Both the position numbers and the translations under genes were made by a program. The notes beneath the pieces were generated by a model. That model was not told the origin of the DNA. It saw only the letters and a list, made by a program, of their open reading frames with translations, and did not search any database. From Marinomonas sp. KMM3893 (GTDB taxonomy: Bacteria > Pseudomonadota > Gammaproteobacteria > Pseudomonadales > Marinomonadaceae), in the NCBI RefSeq assembly GCF_004352855.1, contig NZ_SJSC01000005.1, positions 124,001 to 188,000 of the forward strand: a stretch of DNA of 64,000 bases, written 5' to 3'. This document shows, in pieces, positions 61,621 to 64,000 of this stretch. The stretch's first letter is position 1. Every line of letters starts with the position of its first letter.

Positions 61621-61965
61621 CTATACGAACACCAAACGAAACACATTCATCAAACTAGACAAAGCAATCAACAAGGCCGCTATGCACAAGGCAGCACAGA
61701 GTAATTGCTTCACTCTGATGGAGCCAAGCGTCGTCAATTCGCCTTCCATTGAAAAAAACCAACCACGGTAGATCGATGCCAAATAAAAGAACACCATGAG
61801 AATAGCCAGCAACGTACCGGCATACAAAACCGTTGCGTTTTGATTGCTGTAGCCCACTCGGATCACCATTAAGACATTAACCAACAAAACCAAAATGGTA
61901 CGAGACCAAGATAAGGCGGTTCTAGCGGGCTGCAACCCCGCATCAAAGGCACGCTTTTTCATCAT
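61621..61965 (-). CDS. yidG: YidG-like DUF202 inner-membrane protein
   Basis: A 114-residue protein with three predicted membrane helices (about 25-45, 50-68, 85-108) and the DUF202 N-terminal signature 'FDAGLQPARTALSWSRTILVLLV'. It resembles E. coli YidG. The function is unknown; it overlaps the YidH-like gene by one base and follows it on the minus strand, so the two probably form a complex. The anSME gene lies upstream of both, as in the E. coli yidFGH group. Confidence 0.87.
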   Translation of the reverse strand: MMKKRAFDAGLQPARTALSWSRTILVLLVNVLMVIRVGYSNQNATVLYAGTLLAILMVFFYLASIYRGWFFSMEGELTTLGSIRVKQLLCAALCIAALLIALSSLMNVFRLVFV

Positions 61966-62312
61966 TACGCCCTGTAGTACAGCATCAAATACACCACAAA
62001 AATAATCACCGCAATCATTACTACACTGATCACAGCCAGCGTTCGCGTGTAAGGCAATTCCGCTTCATGACGCATCGCCTTTTCATTGGCAGACCAACGA
62101 CGATAAGCGTAAAACGCCAAGATGGCGGAAAACACACTCAAAACCAGTACTAAAATTTCCCGATACAAGGTCGGTGCAATATTTGGGGCCAATTGATCAA
62201 TCCCTACGGCGGCGGCCAGAAAAGCCAACGCGGTACGAATCCATGCGAGAAACGTTCGCTCATTTGCTAAGGTAAACCGATAATCTGGGGCTTTGCCTGA
62301 CTTACGCCACAT
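61965..62312 (-). CDS. yidH: YidH-like DUF202 inner-membrane protein
   Basis: A 115-residue protein with three predicted membrane helices and the signature 'APDYRFTLANERTFLAWIRTALAFLAAAVGIDQLAP', very close from memory to E. coli YidH. It lies 28 bases after the anSME gene and overlaps the YidG-like gene. A role beside sulfatase maturation or sulfate/sugar transport is possible from context only. Confidence 0.9.
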   Translation of the reverse strand: MWRKSGKAPDYRFTLANERTFLAWIRTALAFLAAAVGIDQLAPNIAPTLYREILVLVLSVFSAILAFYAYRRWSANEKAMRHEAELPYTRTLAVISVVMIAVIIFVVYLMLYYRA

Positions 62313-62340
62313 ACTTTCTCTCCTCGATACCCGTCATTTA

Positions 62341-63660
62341 TCAACTCGCAAAGCAACAACGCTTGAATTTTTCACCACTACCACAGGGGCACGGACTATT
62401 TTTTGAGACTTTAAACAAGGAATACAATAGCTTAGGTTGTTGCTCGATAATCGCCATAATATGTGCAGGCGATTGCTTATTCTCGATCAAGGCCGCCATA
62501 AGCCGCATATAGGGCTCGGTGTGCTTGAAAAAGTTCGTATATCCAGAGCAAAAATAATTGTGATTCAAATAACCACTTCGCGACACAGAAAAACGATGTT
62601 TAGGGCACCCACCGTGACAGGCGAATTTGTATTCACACTGAAGACAATCCTGATTTAAGGTACTCGCTTTGTCTGCACCAAACTGCTTTGCTGAGGCGCT
62701 ATTGTTCATTTCTTTGATCGTATTCTCGTGAATATTGCCCAGTAAATGCTCAGGGTACACAAAATGATCACATTGATATAAATCGCCATTCGACTCTAAC
62801 GCAAAGGCATGGCCACATGTCTCTGAGGTAATGCAAGAACCAGACGCATGACCACACCAGGTCGCCAGGGTTGAATCAAACATATTGACAAAAACACGCC
62901 CTACGTCCGACTTTACCCAGACATCAAACACACCATTCAAAAATGCCCCATACTGCTTTGAAGGCACCGACCAAGTCGTCACTTTTGCCTCCAATTCACT
63001 TGGCAAAACCAATGTTAATGCTTGAGTGTCATCCGGTGTTGCGCTCGCTTCTCTTTCTACTAGCGGAATAAACTGTAAATAACGCGAGCCGATTTGCTTT
63101 AAAAATCGATATACTTGCTCGGGATACTGGGCATTAAGGTCATGAACAACCGTTAATGTATTAAATTCTATGCGATGTTTTTTTAGATACTCAATGCCTT
63201 TCATCACCTTGGCGTGAGTCGACTTTTTGGTCCGTGTTACACGGTAACCATCGTGTAAGTCTGGAGGACCGTCAATGGACACGCCAATGAGAAATTGATG
63301 CTGTTTGAATAATTCACACCATTCATCGTTTAACAATATGCCATTGGTTTGAAAGGCATGACTGATGCGTTTATTTCCCGCGAATTGAGCGCACAAAGCA
63401 ACGACTTTACGGAAAAACTCGACCCCCATTAACGTTGGTTCACCACCCTGCCAAGCGAATTGCACCTCTTGCCCCATTTGGGCATCAATGTACTGCTGAA
63501 TATAGCGCTCTAATGTGTCGTCATCCATGCGCCAATTTTTATTTTGCTCTGGATACAGCTTTTCTTTTTCCAGATAAAAACAATATTCGCAATCCAAGTT
63601 GCAAATAGAGCTGCTTGGCTTTGCCATAACATGGCAACCTGAAACCATTGATGAGGTCAT
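62341..63660 (-). CDS. Anaerobic sulfatase maturase (radical SAM/SPASM) with SEC-C tail
   Basis: A 439-residue anSME-type enzyme (YidF-like) that oxidises the sulfatase active-site Cys or Ser to formylglycine. The radical SAM cluster is C20-x3-C24-x2-C27 in 'CNLDCEYCFYLEK', with 'WQGGEPTLMG' following. The SPASM cysteines lie in 'CGHASGSC...CGHAF...CDHF' and 'CLQCEYKFACHGGCPKHRF'. The last 20 residues, 'SPCPCGSGEKFKRCC', are a SEC-C zinc motif, unusual in this family. It should activate both sulfatases nearby, whose CxPxR sites are Cys type. The ATG follows AAGGTG. It starts a transcript running on to yidH and yidG. Confidence 0.94.
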   Translation of the reverse strand: MTSSMVSGCHVMAKPSSSICNLDCEYCFYLEKEKLYPEQNKNWRMDDDTLERYIQQYIDAQMGQEVQFAWQGGEPTLMGVEFFRKVVALCAQFAGNKRISHAFQTNGILLNDEWCELFKQHQFLIGVSIDGPPDLHDGYRVTRTKKSTHAKVMKGIEYLKKHRIEFNTLTVVHDLNAQYPEQVYRFLKQIGSRYLQFIPLVEREASATPDDTQALTLVLPSELEAKVTTWSVPSKQYGAFLNGVFDVWVKSDVGRVFVNMFDSTLATWCGHASGSCITSETCGHAFALESNGDLYQCDHFVYPEHLLGNIHENTIKEMNNSASAKQFGADKASTLNQDCLQCEYKFACHGGCPKHRFSVSRSGYLNHNYFCSGYTNFFKHTEPYMRLMAALIENKQSPAHIMAIIEQQPKLLYSLFKVSKNSPCPCGSGEKFKRCCFAS

Positions 63661-63772
63661 AAAAGCACCTTAGCTAGATTCAAATGATTCAGTCGCAGAA
63701 TAGGGGCTGTCGCTCGTGTCGAATAACGACTACGGCTGATCACGTTGTTGTTATTAGAGTTATTGGTTAGCG

Positions 63773-64000
63773 TTATTGAGCGCTTAATCCATGCCACACA
63801 AACTCATAAAGCGTTTTATGATGATAGGCTTTATTGGCTTTCAAGAGGCTATTGCTGAATGTCCATTCTGGGTGATTCGGCGAATCTGGCAAATACTGCG
63901 TTTCAAACGCAAAGCCTGAGTGATTTTTATAATACCCCCCTCCACGCCTTGGACACCCATCTAGAAAGTTGCCGGTATAGAGCTGCGCAGACGGCATGCT
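63773..64000 (-). CDS. galM: Galactose mutarotase (aldose 1-epimerase), C-terminal part
   Basis: The window ends inside this gene; only the last 75 residues are visible, with the start lying beyond 64000. 'LYTGNFLDG', 'RRGGGYYKNHSGFAFETQYLPDSPNHPEW' and the ending 'TLYEFVW' match the C-terminal end of GalM, which interconverts alpha- and beta-galactose. A mutarotase next to an alpha-galactosidase region fits galactose release. It lies upstream of the anSME gene on the same strand with a gap of 112 bases. Confidence 0.85.
   Translation of the reverse strand, partial: SMPSAQLYTGNFLDGCPRRGGGYYKNHSGFAFETQYLPDSPNHPEWTFSNSLLKANKAYHHKTLYEFVWHGLSAQ

Overview
The window looks like chromosome of a marine gammaproteobacterium, most likely an Oceanospirillales member close to Marinomonas. 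This rests on the mix of families (long-form LeuA, RlmM, PpiC, many c-di-GMP and chemotaxis proteins, Na+-coupled sugar symporters, sulfatases) and on moderate GC; no rRNA or tRNA is present to fix it. Genes are dense, often in short operons on both strands, and many are separated by clear hairpin terminators. No phage, CRISPR array or tRNA gene was seen.

Layout. 0-6 kb: housekeeping genes (DUF1415, an SrmB-like helicase, GTP cyclohydrolase II, an Lrp regulator divergent from leuA, a TIGR01244 protein and PpiC). 6-16 kb: signalling and envelope genes: a tandem-receiver protein facing a REC-REC-GGDEF protein, a YkgJ-like protein overlapping an L,D-transpeptidase lipoprotein, a dCache chemoreceptor with a structured leader, RlmM, an RluA-type pseudouridine synthase and a membrane diguanylate cyclase. 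16-25 kb: a purine salvage and ureide cluster: puuE-uraD divergent from a BMP-type ABC importer operon, then uraH, xdhC and an adenine-deaminase-like gene. The divergent gap carries a sigma-54-like promoter and a TetR-like palindrome. 25-34 kb: DUF2750, a Met/His-rich DUF2946 protein beside a PepSY membrane protein, a methyltransferase, two tandem EptA-type phosphoethanolamine transferases and a purine permease. 34-37 kb: a three-gene module, CheY-like receiver, CheC-like phosphatase and PAS-GGDEF. 37-42 kb: a MarR-controlled EmrAB/outer-membrane-factor efflux operon behind two palindromes. 42-43 kb: a REP-associated tyrosine transposase flanked by inverted REP-like repeats. 43-46 kb: GntR regulator, KdgF-like cupin, NIPSNAP and DUF547 proteins.

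46-64 kb is one carbohydrate region: LacI regulator, GH36 alpha-galactosidase, SSS symporter, second LacI regulator, then homologues of the poorly understood Escherichia coli yid genes: sulfatase YidJ and symporter YidK divergent from AraC-type YidL, and further on YidG, YidH and a YidF-like radical-SAM sulfatase maturase. A second sulfatase-symporter pair, a LysR regulator and the end of a galactose mutarotase complete it. Neither sulfatase has a signal peptide, so the simplest reading is uptake of small sulfated galactosides by Na+ symport, activation of cytoplasmic sulfatases by the maturase, then desulfation, alpha-galactoside cleavage and mutarotation. This gives a testable substrate class for the E. 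coli yid locus and is the most interesting system here. The other items most worth checking are the REP/transposase unit, the possible pseudoknot leader of the chemoreceptor and the CheY-CheC-diguanylate cyclase module.
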